A stretch of 64,000 nt of DNA from a virus. The stretch lies in the IMG/VR virus record IMGVR_UViG_3300046543_000595, positions 43,421 through 107,420 of that record; one strand, written 5' to 3'. Under the pieces are notes generated by a model. It searched no databases. It saw nothing but the letters and a program-made list of their open reading frames with translations, and had not been told where the DNA came from. The translations under genes and the position numbers were made by a program. Positions 50,478-58,054 of this stretch are shown here, piece by piece (positions within the stretch are counted from its first letter, which is position 1; every line of letters begins with the position of its first letter).

Positions 50478-51608
50478 ATGTCAATCAGGCCAGTTATCCG
50501 ACAAAGCACTCTCGAGACCGCCCGATGTCTTTACCGCTTTCATAAGATCCACGTTGAAGGCGTTCAGGAATTCGAGTCAGAGTTCGCGCAGCGTGGTACC
50601 GATTTTCATCAGATGGGCAAACTCTACGTGGACTATCTCGTCGCGACGCAGCAGGAGATGGACTGGGAGGCTGCCGACCGAATCGCTTCCAATTCTGGCG
50701 TAGTCACGTGGAACCAGGACGCGATCGACCTGTTCTTACCGTGGAGTCGTGAGCGCGTGTTCGAGCCGTCGAAGATCGTGGCGACCGAGTACGAGATCCG
50801 GCTTAACGCTGACGGCACGCCGTGCTTTCACGGGGACCACCGATATTCCTGCGATCTGGACCGGCTGGAGATCGAGGACGGCCACGCCGAGATCTTCGAT
50901 TACAAGTCGCACTTCGGCGTATTCAACCCGACGACGATCCAGTCGGTAGTCTATCCCTGGATGCTCTGGCAGATCATGCCGGATCTTAAATCGATCACGT
51001 TCACGCTCGACTTCGTTCGCTGGGGAATCTTCCGGTCTCGCACGTTCGAACGTGAGCAGTTTGCGCGGATGGATTCCTTCATCCGGAATCAGGTGCAGCG
51101 GCTCGAGACAGCGTTCGAGCGCGACGAATGGCCGGCGGAGGTGAACAGCAAGTGCGCCTACTGCCGGCTCGAATGCCCGCTGGTTGGACGGGGATTGACC
51201 GAGCAGTCGATCGGCCAGATCAAATCTGCCGAGCACGCCTCCGCGATGGCCCAGCAGGTCTTCGCGATGCGCCAGGCCTCGGCGAGGATGATGGCGAGTT
51301 TGCGAGCTTACGCGCTCACCGAGGGGCCGGTGATGAAGGCCGGGAGCGATCTCAGGCTTGGATTCAAGAAGCAGAACCGCACGGCGTACAAGGTGCGGAC
51401 GATCCAAGGACTAAACGATAAGCATGGGTTTGATCCGAACCGGGCGCTGGCGGTGGACTCCAGCGAGATCCGCCGGATCGGCCGCGATTATCCGGACTAC
51501 GTGACCGAGGCGAAGAAGACTGCCCGCGACACGAGTAGCACGAAGTTCACGTTCTGGTCTGAAAGCGGCGACCCTCTGGAGGTGGAAGACGATGACGGAA
51601 TCGATTAA
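50478..51608 (+). CDS. PD-(D/E)XK nuclease, Cas4/AddB-like, 376 aa
   Basis: The nuclease core is YSCDLDRLEIEDGHAEIFDY followed by KSH, giving the D...(E/D)xK catalytic set. A downstream Gln-type helix QSVVYPWMLWQIM fits this fold. One cysteine near the N-terminus (ETARCLYRF) and three later (CAYCRLECPL) form the arrangement of an iron-sulfur-stabilised nuclease of the Cas4/AddB type. Start ATG 50478 (MSIRPVIRQS) is chosen because the upstream extension would be encoded by the terminator. It would process DNA ends in phage recombination, in line with the neighbouring SMC-like ATPase and resolvase. Confidence 0.78.
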   Translation: MSIRPVIRQSTLETARCLYRFHKIHVEGVQEFESEFAQRGTDFHQMGKLYVDYLVATQQEMDWEAADRIASNSGVVTWNQDAIDLFLPWSRERVFEPSKIVATEYEIRLNADGTPCFHGDHRYSCDLDRLEIEDGHAEIFDYKSHFGVFNPTTIQSVVYPWMLWQIMPDLKSITFTLDFVRWGIFRSRTFEREQFARMDSFIRNQVQRLETAFERDEWPAEVNSKCAYCRLECPLVGRGLTEQSIGQIKSAEHASAMAQQVFAMRQASARMMASLRAYALTEGPVMKAGSDLRLGFKKQNRTAYKVRTIQGLNDKHGFDPNRALAVDSSEIRRIGRDYPDYVTEAKKTARDTSSTKFTFWSESGDPLEVEDDDGID

Positions 51609-51846
51609 TCCTCGAGCAATGCTGATCACCGAGCTCGAGTTCAGTATCGTCGGCAACCCGAGGCCGTGGATAGACGACATTCAGACGTTTCGTGACGTTG
51701 ATGCCACGCTGTGCAAGCGGACCAACGGACGATACTACCTGCCGACCTCATTGCCGCCAGTAGATGCGGTCATCCTATTTCAGATTCTGATCGGCGAGGG
51801 CGAAGAGCGTTGTATGAAATTTGTAGCCGTACTTGGAGGGAACTAA
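51592..51846 (+). CDS. Small hypothetical protein, 84 aa
   Basis: Unrecognised. It starts 17 bases inside the nuclease gene at ATG 51592; ATG 51619 is an alternative. It has a beta strand (LITELEFSIVGNPRPWIDDI) and a hydrophobic middle (PPVDAVILFQILIGEGEERC). No motif. The position between nuclease and SMC-like ATPase genes suggests an accessory role. Confidence 0.55.
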   Translation: MTESINPRAMLITELEFSIVGNPRPWIDDIQTFRDVDATLCKRTNGRYYLPTSLPPVDAVILFQILIGEGEERCMKFVAVLGGN

Positions 51847-51847
51847 C

Positions 51848-51970
51848 GTGAAGATCGAAATCAAATCGAGATGGACCGGTGCGGTGCTGTTCAGCGTGGA
51901 GACGGAGAACTTAAGCGACAGCGGCGCGTGGTTCTCCCGACCGCTGTCTCACTTTAAGGTAGATATTTGA
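51848..51970 (+). CDS. Short protein like the N-terminus of phage pentapeptide-type proteins, 40 aa
   Basis: GTG 51848 opens MKIEIKSRWTGAVLFSVETE plus 20 further residues, ending at TGA 51968-51970 immediately before the next ATG. The IEI-x-RWTG-x-V-x-F opening is the one many phage pentapeptide-repeat proteins have, but the repeats are absent here. It may be a truncated remnant or a stand-alone small protein. No clear SD is seen. Confidence 0.4.
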   Translation: MKIEIKSRWTGAVLFSVETENLSDSGAWFSRPLSHFKVDI

Positions 51971-53836
51971 ATGAAGATTCGAAAACTCAAACTGCAAAAC
52001 TTCTCTTCTCACGTTCAAACCGAACTGGAATTCTCCCAGCCCTGCGCGATGGTCGTCGGCTACCTCGGTACCGGCAAGACATCGATCGCCCAGGCCGTCG
52101 AATTCGTCCTGACCGGCGACTGTGGCTATTACCGCAAGCGCACGGACGACAGGAACGAACTGATCCACGATCTGTTTCCAGAGGGCGCCGCGCTCACGGT
52201 AACCATGGAGACCGACCGTGGCAGGTTCACGCGGATGAAGTCCGCCATGGGCCAGACGTGGTCGTTCGACGATCAGGCGATGCAGAACGTCGACGCGATG
52301 GACCGGGCCGTCTCCGGGGCACTGAACGTCACCAAAGACATGCTGTCGGCCATCCTGAACGTCGGACGGTTCTTCGACATGGAACCGGCCACCCAGAAGG
52401 AGATGATCATCTCGCTAATCGGGGCCGATGTGACTCCGGAGAAGGTCGTCGAATTGTTCAACGTCGACGGCGATGCCAGCGAGGCGTTCAAACTGCTGAC
52501 CGGCCCGATCAACTCGTTGGCCGCTATCCAGAACGCGTACCAGTACTCGTTCGAGCGGCGGACGGTCGTGAAGCGCGAACTCAAAGATCTGAAACCGCCG
52601 GGTGCGCCGGAGGGTGAGGCTCCGCCGGTCGATAAGATCCGGGCGCTGCTCGAGACGCTGCGCAAGGAACTGGAGACGAAGGTCGCGGCGAGGGCGCGCC
52701 TAGATGTGTCGTCGGGTACCGAGAAGACACGTGAGCGGCTGAAGCGTGAGCGCGAGAGGCTCCTCGCGATGGAGAGGCCGGGGCTGGCTGAATTATTAAA
52801 AGAGCGATTGCAGGCCGAGATCGACGCGACGAGTCACTACGCCGAACTGTATACGGCGGTCGAGCAGAAGGTGATCTCGGCCCGTGCCCAGATTCTCTCC
52901 CGCGACGAGAACGTCAAACTCTTATCGAAGTTCAACGGTCGATGCGTTGCCGGCGACCATGTGTGCCCTGCGCCAGCGAAAGATATGGAGGCGGCCCTCG
53001 AGGCCCAGCAGCGAGTGCGCACCAAACTCAAGACGGACGTCTCCGCACTCGAGGCTGAACTGGCTGATCTCGGCAGAAAGCGCGACGACAAGACCGGATT
53101 CAATGAGGCCTACGCCGCCGTCAACAAGCAGGAAGAGGCGATCCGCCTGTACGAGCATTCACGTCAGCAATTGACCGCCGTCACCAATGAACTCGACGGA
53201 CTACCAGACGCGTTCGTCACCGACACGCGGGCGATCGACGGCGAGATTCAAGTCCTGCGGGACCGGATCCTGAATGGAGAGAAACGGCTTGCCGATTCCG
53301 TCTCCTGGGTGGAACGCGCGCGGCAGGTGACGGCCGTCGCCGAAAAGCGGGCACGCCTCGAAAAGGAAGTGTCGCAACTGGAGCAACTGGTCGAATTCTT
53401 TGGACCGAAGGGCGTCAAGGTGAAGCTCATCGACGAACGGATCGGCGGCTTCGTGACGCAGATCAATCAGAACCTCGCGCCGCTCGGCTTCGAACTGGCC
53501 ATCCAGGTCGAGCCGTGGCGAATACTCTGGGGGCGGCGGCCGATCAGCCGGATTTCCCGGTCGGAGCGTTTCCGGATGGCTATCCCGTTCCAGATTGCGC
53601 TGGCCAAACTGACCGGGCTGAACTTTATCATCGTCGATGACGCGGAACTGCTGACGCCGGAAGCGCGGAGTCAGGTGATGCGGATGATCGTCGGGGCCGG
53701 CCTGGATCAGGCGGTCGTGATCATGACGTTTATGTCTGAGGAGCAGTTCCTCGACAACCGGAAGGGCATGTCGCCGATCCTTGAACCGTTCGTCGTGAAG
53801 AAGGTCGATGGCGTGTCGACCGTGGAGAAAGTATGA
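51971..53836 (+). CDS. SMC/Rad50-like ATPase, 621 aa
   Basis: The Walker A motif is GYLGTGKTSIAQAVEFVLTG starting at residue 30. A long coiled coil (about 200-470) is interrupted by CVAGDHVC, a zinc-hook-like pair with wider spacing than the usual CxxC. The C-terminal head has an ABC signature variant RISRSERFRMAIPFQIALAK and Walker B LNFIIVDDAELLT. Such phage proteins act in DNA end processing together with a nuclease; the PD-(D/E)XK gene 360 bases upstream is the likely partner. The ATG directly follows the preceding stop. Confidence 0.82.
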   Translation: MKIRKLKLQNFSSHVQTELEFSQPCAMVVGYLGTGKTSIAQAVEFVLTGDCGYYRKRTDDRNELIHDLFPEGAALTVTMETDRGRFTRMKSAMGQTWSFDDQAMQNVDAMDRAVSGALNVTKDMLSAILNVGRFFDMEPATQKEMIISLIGADVTPEKVVELFNVDGDASEAFKLLTGPINSLAAIQNAYQYSFERRTVVKRELKDLKPPGAPEGEAPPVDKIRALLETLRKELETKVAARARLDVSSGTEKTRERLKRERERLLAMERPGLAELLKERLQAEIDATSHYAELYTAVEQKVISARAQILSRDENVKLLSKFNGRCVAGDHVCPAPAKDMEAALEAQQRVRTKLKTDVSALEAELADLGRKRDDKTGFNEAYAAVNKQEEAIRLYEHSRQQLTAVTNELDGLPDAFVTDTRAIDGEIQVLRDRILNGEKRLADSVSWVERARQVTAVAEKRARLEKEVSQLEQLVEFFGPKGVKVKLIDERIGGFVTQINQNLAPLGFELAIQVEPWRILWGRRPISRISRSERFRMAIPFQIALAKLTGLNFIIVDDAELLTPEARSQVMRMIVGAGLDQAVVIMTFMSEEQFLDNRKGMSPILEPFVVKKVDGVSTVEKV

Positions 53837-54042
53837 AAAGCATTCGCGTCTGCGCGGAGCATTCCTATCCGGTTGGGCTGACGCAGGAACCCCCTGAATT
53901 CGTCTGCCTGTTGGGATACGAGCGGCTCACGATCGAGGAAACGAAGATCGTCGCCACTGATTACTTCAGGATCGTCCGGTTGGTCACATCGCGTGCGGAC
54001 TGTCGGCCACGGCCGGCGCAGAAGAAACGGAAGAAGACATGA
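53833..54042 (+). CDS. Small hypothetical protein, 69 aa
   Basis: Unrecognised. It begins MKSIRVCAEHSYPVGLTQEP and ends with a strongly basic tail (RPRPAQKKRKKT). Three Cys are spread over the chain without a clear metal motif. It overlaps both neighbours by ATGA. Confidence 0.55.
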   Translation: MKSIRVCAEHSYPVGLTQEPPEFVCLLGYERLTIEETKIVATDYFRIVRLVTSRADCRPRPAQKKRKKT

Positions 54043-54506
54043 AGGCGCTGACGCTCTGGCAGCCGTGGGCATCGCTGGTCGCGCTTGGCATGAAGCAGGT
54101 CGAGACCAGATGCTGGACCACGAAGTACCGCGGCGAGTTGGCCATCCACGCTGCTGCTAAATTGCCGCCAAAATGGCTCGGGGCCTCCCGCCATGATCCA
54201 ACCTTCCGCGATGAACTTGCGGACGTATTCGACGTACGCCGAGACCGTGATGATCGGTCCGGTCCGCACGTGGATGGCGCGATTCAGTCACTTCCGTACG
54301 GTTCGATCCTTTGCATCGTGCGCCTGGTCGGCATCGAGGAGACGCAGGAAGTGCGTGAGACTTTGTGCATCCGGGAAAACATCTTCGGTAACTACGAGGA
54401 TGGACGGTATGCGTGGTTCCTTGAATTAGTCGAGCGTTTCGAGCAGCCGATCCCGGCGAAGGGAAATCGAATGCTCTGGAACTGGGAAAGGAAATCTAAT
54501 GTCTAG
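54039..54506 (+). CDS. ASCH-domain protein, copy 1, 155 aa
   Basis: The protein begins MKALTLWQPWASLVALGMKQ and continues VETRCWTTKYRGELAIHAA, the standard opening of ASCH (PUA-like) domains, where the LWQPWAS and W-x-T-x-x-RG elements build the RNA-binding cleft. FGNYEDGRYAWFLELVER forms the C-terminal strand pair. ASCH proteins are thought to bind RNA or modified nucleotides. A close paralogue is encoded at 57593. It overlaps the next gene by eight bases (ATGTCTAG). Confidence 0.85.
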   Translation: MKALTLWQPWASLVALGMKQVETRCWTTKYRGELAIHAAAKLPPKWLGASRHDPTFRDELADVFDVRRDRDDRSGPHVDGAIQSLPYGSILCIVRLVGIEETQEVRETLCIRENIFGNYEDGRYAWFLELVERFEQPIPAKGNRMLWNWERKSNV

Positions 54507-55134
54507 TGTTCTTGGAGTCGATCTGTCACTGACCGGAACCGGGCTGGCGCTCGTCTGCCGCGAAGGGCCCGACCGCCTCAAGCGGGCGATGCTGTACGTC
54601 GATCAGTTCGATTACGTCAGCACAATTGACGGCGTGGTCATTCGGTTACACCCGCCAAAGCCTGAGCCGGGCGATTCGGCTAATTATAGTAAGTTCCGCA
54701 ACTGGCAGTACATCCGCGATTCCGTCATGCTATTCACCGTCTTCGCTGACTTTGTCGTGATCGAGGGCTACGCGTACGGTGCAAGTTTCCATCGCGAAGA
54801 CCTTGCGGAAATCGGCGGCATCATACGCTACGCGCTCTGGTCAGAAAATGGAGGCCTGGGCGGGCCGACGATTGTCGCACCGACGATCCTGAAGAAGTTC
54901 CTGACTGGCAGCGGCGCCGGCGGTCAGAAGGAACTTGTCCTGAAGGAGGTCTACAAGCGCTACGGTCTCGACGTCACTGACAACAACATGGCCGACGCCT
55001 ACGTACTGGCGAAGATTGGCCAAGCGATGGTCGACGGGACGTATGGGCTACCGGCATTCCAACGGGAGATCGTCGAGAAACTGCAGGCCGGACCGCAACC
55101 GAAACCCAAGAAAGCCAAGAAACGGAGCGCATGA
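54499..55134 (+). CDS. RuvC-like Holliday-junction resolvase, 211 aa
   Basis: The RNase-H-fold acidic residues are visible: D8 in VLGVDLSLTGTGLAL, a Glu in FADFVVIEGYAYG (about residue 92) and an Asp in TDNNMADAYVLAKIG (about residue 166). The C-terminus is basic (KPKKAKKRSA). It would resolve branched DNA made during phage replication and packaging. It sits in the recombination group with the nuclease and SMC-like ATPase. Confidence 0.78.
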   Translation: MSSVLGVDLSLTGTGLALVCREGPDRLKRAMLYVDQFDYVSTIDGVVIRLHPPKPEPGDSANYSKFRNWQYIRDSVMLFTVFADFVVIEGYAYGASFHREDLAEIGGIIRYALWSENGGLGGPTIVAPTILKKFLTGSGAGGQKELVLKEVYKRYGLDVTDNNMADAYVLAKIGQAMVDGTYGLPAFQREIVEKLQAGPQPKPKKAKKRSA

Positions 55135-55214
55135 CGTTATTTGTACCTTCTACCGGTGGACTAAGTGTGGATACACGTCCCGAAATCCATATTATTGTCA
55201 AGCATAAAGTCTAG
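55131..55214 (+). CDS. Possible 27-aa ORF after the resolvase
   Basis: ATG 55131 overlaps the resolvase stop (ATGA) and opens 27 codons (MTLFVPSTGGLSVDTRPEIH and seven more) to TAG 55212-55214. The junction type supports translation. However, another frame of the same stretch reads like a zinc-ribbon fragment, so this may be decaying sequence. Low confidence. Confidence 0.25.
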   Translation: MTLFVPSTGGLSVDTRPEIHIIVKHKV

Positions 55215-55218
55215 TTTA

Positions 55219-55246
55219 ACTACTTACGTTAAGTAGTATATTGACA
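55219..55246. promoter_or_regulatory. Inverted-repeat operator candidate next to a consensus -35 box
   Basis: ACTACTTA (55219-55226) and TAAGTAGT (55230-55237) form a perfect 8-bp inverted repeat around CGT. Four bases later a perfect TTGACA (55241-55246) occurs; 17 bases downstream is TAATCC, a weak -10. The region is clearly A+T-rich compared with its surroundings. This looks like a repressed promoter driving the block of genes from 55300. The regulator is unknown; either HTH protein in this window is a candidate. Confidence 0.5.
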
Positions 55247-55299
55247 CAAGCAATCAATGAGTTTAATCCGATGCTCGCGCTTATCGAGAAGGAGGCACG

Positions 55300-55386
55300 G
55301 TGACCGAACTGACCGGACTGGATTTGAGGCGGAAGGCGTGCGACTTGATTGATGATCAGAGAAGGGAGGCACGGGCGAATGCGTGA
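55300..55386 (+). CDS. Truncated remnant resembling the ABA-sandwich protein N-terminus, 28 aa
   Basis: GTG 55300, seven bases downstream of a strong SD (AAGGAGG), opens MTELTGLDLRRKACDLIDDQ and eight more residues to TGA 55384-55386. The LTGLDLRRKAC part matches the start of the full-length protein encoded at 57204 (LTGLELRKACCEAL). It therefore appears to be a shortened copy whose stop couples to the next start by an 8-base overlap (ATGCGTGA). Confidence 0.45.
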   Translation: MTELTGLDLRRKACDLIDDQRREARANA

Positions 55387-56296
55387 CTTTAGAGTTCTCA
55401 GCCTTGGGGCCGGAGTGCAGAGCACGACACTGTATCTGAAATTCGCATTGAACCATTTCGACGGCGACAAGTATCCCCGTCCCCAGGTCGCGATTTTCGC
55501 CGATACCCAAGATGAACCCCATTGGGTCTATGAGCACTTGAATTGGCTTGAGGCCAACTTCGGTGACAGGCTGCCAATTCTCCGCCCAACCAAGGGTTGC
55601 ATAAGCACTGACCTTGCCAGAGGAGAGAACTCGACCGGTCAGCGGTTTGCGTCCATTCCGGCGTTCACTGTTTCCAAGAAAGGCAAGAAGGGCCGCACAC
55701 GTCGCCAGTGCTCCAAGGAATACAAAGTAGTCCCGATTGAGCAGGCGATCCGCTACAAGGTCGTTGGGCTTGCTCCACGCCGACCGTTGCCGAAAGATGT
55801 TACGGTTACTCAGTACATTGGAATGAGTCTGGACGAGGGTGGCAGGGCTAACCGACTCCGTGCCCGATTCGCGAAGAAGCCGCGATGGTCCGTTGAGTTT
55901 CCGCTGATCGGAATTGGCTGGACCCGTGGAAGTTGCGAGACATTCCTTCAGCAGATTGTTCCTCATCGTGTCAGGCGATCCGCCTGCAAGGAATGCCCTT
56001 ACCATTCTGACCGTGAATGGTATGAACTTTCCCAAGATCCGATCGAATGGCCGCAAATCTTGGAGATCGATGAAGGGCTTCGCATTCCGGGCCGCATCGT
56101 TAACAGGAAAATGCGGCAGGAATTGTTCTTGCATAACTCCTGCAAGCCGCTCCGCGAGATCGACTTTCCCGCGCTCATTGAAGCCAAGCGTGTTGAACAG
56201 GAAGAACTCGCTCGAATTCGTGGCCTGCAAGGGCAACTTATTGGAATGGAGTTCAACCATTTCACGGAAGAATGCGAAGGCGTGTGTGGTTTTTGA
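55379..56296 (+). CDS. PAPS-reductase-family (PP-loop) phage protein, 305 aa
   Basis: The PP-loop that binds ATP or PAPS is SLGAGVQSTTLYLKFAL at residues 8-24, followed by VAIFADTQDEPHWVYEHLNW, a block typical of phage members. Three Cys groups follow: RRQCSKEYKV, RRSACKECPYHSD and ECEGVCGF, which could hold an iron-sulfur cluster or zinc. Family members act in sulfate reduction or nucleic-acid modification; phage versions are generally uncharacterised. ATG 55379 (SD GGGAGG, nine bases upstream) is preferred over ATG 55349. Confidence 0.75.
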   Translation: MRDFRVLSLGAGVQSTTLYLKFALNHFDGDKYPRPQVAIFADTQDEPHWVYEHLNWLEANFGDRLPILRPTKGCISTDLARGENSTGQRFASIPAFTVSKKGKKGRTRRQCSKEYKVVPIEQAIRYKVVGLAPRRPLPKDVTVTQYIGMSLDEGGRANRLRARFAKKPRWSVEFPLIGIGWTRGSCETFLQQIVPHRVRRSACKECPYHSDREWYELSQDPIEWPQILEIDEGLRIPGRIVNRKMRQELFLHNSCKPLREIDFPALIEAKRVEQEELARIRGLQGQLIGMEFNHFTEECEGVCGF

Positions 56297-56341
56297 GCAC
56301 ATTTTTGGAATTTCCATTAGTAAGTTCGCGATGGAGCAAGT

Positions 56342-56803
56342 ATGGCCCAAAAGGGAAGGAGCGGGGTGAGATCACATGGCCCGCGGTACGTACTGGAACG
56401 GCAACTCGCCGCCGCCGAATTCCGCGCAGAGCAGTTACGAAAGGAGATCGTCACCGCAGTCGAGATTTACTGTGGGTCGATTTCCGGTGCAGCGACTAAC
56501 GCGATTCGAGAGGATTATCCAGAGATTGCTGAGGCTATCGACAACTTGCACGCTCGCTGTCTAGCTGCCGAATCCCGCGCCGAGCAGGCCGAGAAACGAT
56601 TAGAAGAACATCGCGAATCGTGCCGTGCCGCCCTCCGATGTTCGGTGCCGAAGGAAGAACTTAATACCGCTATTCGTCGCGCAGAGCAGGCCGAGCAGCG
56701 GTTGGCGAGGGTGAGGGAAGTGTTGGACCTTGTTGCCAAAGATGATTTCTGCGCGTATACCCACACGGCCAGAAAAGCCTTGAAAGAATTGGAGGAGAAA
56801 TGA
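56342..56803 (+). CDS. Coiled-coil hypothetical protein, 153 aa
   Basis: Most of the chain is a coiled coil rich in A-E-x-R-A-E repeats (CLAAESRAEQAEKRLEEHRE). The C-terminus QRLARVREVLDLV...ALKELEEK is shared in design with the 318-aa protein encoded at 58051. The first 17 residues are encoded by a leader sequence that recurs at 57178, where it is non-coding, so the start may be a secondary product of rearrangement. No function known. Confidence 0.6.
   Translation: MAQKGRSGVRSHGPRYVLERQLAAAEFRAEQLRKEIVTAVEIYCGSISGAATNAIREDYPEIAEAIDNLHARCLAAESRAEQAEKRLEEHRESCRAALRCSVPKEELNTAIRRAEQAEQRLARVREVLDLVAKDDFCAYTHTARKALKELEEK
56353..56382 (+). repeat. Translation-leader repeat, copy 1
   Basis: GGGAAGGAGCGGGGTGAGAT followed by CACATGGCC (56353-56381) is nearly identical to 57178-57209, where it supplies the SD and ATG of the ABA-sandwich gene. 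Here the ATG (56376) is in a frame that does not give a plausible protein. Confidence 0.6.
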
Positions 56804-56976
56804 ACATTTTACTTTTGCTGTTTGCGGTCTCAAGTTCAGACATGCTGCCTCCATTATCCTTGACTGAACTATTCACTCTTTCACTGGTCGCCGTTTGCTG
56901 CTGTGGAATGGCCATTTTCGCCTTTCTCACCGTGCGACAGAACCGAAAGCGACGTGATAAGTCGAGGACGAAATGA
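56800..56976 (+). CDS. Small single-pass membrane protein, 58 aa
   Basis: ATG 56800 (SD GGAGG) opens MNILLLLFAVSSSDMLPPLS then LTELFTLSLVAVCCCGMAIF and a basic tail RQNRKRRDKSRTK. It has a short hydrophobic N-terminus and one clear transmembrane helix followed by a positive cytoplasmic end. Both ends form ATGA overlaps, which strongly supports expression. Role unknown; it could target host membrane processes. Confidence 0.65.
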   Translation: MNILLLLFAVSSSDMLPPLSLTELFTLSLVAVCCCGMAIFAFLTVRQNRKRRDKSRTK

Positions 56977-57197
56977 CCGAAACCTTAGAGCAGGAGAATG
57001 CGCGGCTGAAGGCGGAGGTCGAGACACTCCGCAAGAAGTTCGATCTACGCTTCTGCCATCTTCGCACTGAACTTGAACATCGGCAGCAGCATTGCCAAGA
57101 GCATCTATTGATGATCGAGGAAGACGAAAAGCGCATTGCCGAACTGGAAAAGCAACTATCCACTCTTCAGTCCGAACAAGGAAAGGAGCGGGGGTGA
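56973..57197 (+). CDS. Small coiled-coil protein, 74 aa
   Basis: A leucine-heptad coiled coil runs from the start (MTETLEQENARLKAEVETLR) to the end (EKQLSTLQSEQGKERG). The first 21 bases after the ATG region are repeated exactly at 59327, at the head of a 14-codon mini-ORF. Its stop lies within the leader repeat of the next gene. It probably forms a dimer or scaffold; unknown function. Confidence 0.6.
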   Translation: MTETLEQENARLKAEVETLRKKFDLRFCHLRTELEHRQQHCQEHLLMIEEDEKRIAELEKQLSTLQSEQGKERG

Positions 57198-57211
57198 GAT
57201 CGCATGGCACG
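57178..57211 (+). repeat. Translation-leader repeat, copy 2
   Basis: AAGGAAAGGAGCGGGGGTGA followed by GATCGCATGGCACG is the second copy of the leader seen at 56353. It carries the SD (AAGGAG) and the ATG of the ABA-sandwich gene at 57204, and overlaps the stop of the coiled-coil gene. Confidence 0.6.
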
Positions 57212-57596
57212 TAAAAACAATCTCACTGGACTCGAATTACGTAAGGCTTGCTGCGAGGCGCTGGGGTGGCATCACGGCGACCGCTTCTGGCATCACCCGT
57301 GGTGCGGTGAAGAGAATGGATGCGTGACCGGCTGCGGCGTTCGGCTGGCGAATATTGCAGGCCTCCCCGCCATCGAGTCCGAGATCGGCATCGCGTGGCC
57401 GATCTTTGTGGAGTGGGTGAAGAAGCACAAACTGGAATGGCAGATCAGCCCTTCCAATCCAGAGGATAGGCTCGAAGAGCATATTGTTATCTGGGCATAC
57501 AATCCGGCGACCGAGTTCGAACTTGGAGTCAGCGACTCGACCCTCCCGCTCGCCATCGCCCGCGCCATCGTGGAAGCAGAGGAGAAAAGGAAATGA
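57204..57596 (+). CDS. Phage ABA-sandwich domain (DUF2591-like) protein, 130 aa
   Basis: The opening NLTGLELRKACCEALGWHHG, the HHPW motif, and the end ESEIGIAWPIFVEWVKKHKL plus STLPLAIARAIVEAEEK match the small phage ABA-sandwich family found in many genomes. The function is unknown. A Cys/His-rich stretch (HHPWCGEENGCVTGCG) might bind metal. A truncated relative lies at 55300. Start and SD come from the leader repeat. Confidence 0.75.
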   Translation: MARKNNLTGLELRKACCEALGWHHGDRFWHHPWCGEENGCVTGCGVRLANIAGLPAIESEIGIAWPIFVEWVKKHKLEWQISPSNPEDRLEEHIVIWAYNPATEFELGVSDSTLPLAIARAIVEAEEKRK

Positions 57597-58054
57597 AAGC
57601 ATTGACCTTATGGCAACCCTGGGCATCGCTCGTTACGCTGGGGGAAAAACAGGTGGAGACGCGATCATGGTCTACTAGCTATCGCGGAGAACTAGCAATC
57701 CATGCCGCTGCGAAACTGCCGCCGAAATGGCTAGGTGCCTCTCGACACGAGAAACTGTTCCGCGACGAACTCGCCGATGTATTCAATGTTCGACGCGATC
57801 GAGACGAGAGATCTGGGCCGCATGTCGATGATGCGATTCAAGCGATACCCTACGGGGCCATCCTCTGTATTGTCAAATTGGTGGCTATCGAAGAAACCGC
57901 ATTAGTCCGCGCCACTCTCGGCCAGCGCGAGCTCCTATTCGGCAACTACGAAGATGGTCGCTACGCATGGTTCACCGAACTGGTTGAGGTATTCAATGAT
58001 CCGATCGCAGCTAAGGGAAATCGGCGGTTGTGGAATTGGGAGAAAAACGCATGA
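57593..58054 (+). CDS. ASCH-domain protein, copy 2, 153 aa
   Basis: It has the same architecture as the protein at 54039: MKALTLWQPWASLVTLGEKQ, YRGELAIHAAAKLPPKWLGA, FGNYEDGRYAWFTELVEVF. The two are so alike over their whole length that recent duplication is the simplest reading; differences cluster around residues 52-56 and 103-113. It probably binds RNA or a nucleotide. It overlaps both neighbours by ATGA. Confidence 0.85.
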   Translation: MKALTLWQPWASLVTLGEKQVETRSWSTSYRGELAIHAAAKLPPKWLGASRHEKLFRDELADVFNVRRDRDERSGPHVDDAIQAIPYGAILCIVKLVAIEETALVRATLGQRELLFGNYEDGRYAWFTELVEVFNDPIAAKGNRRLWNWEKNA

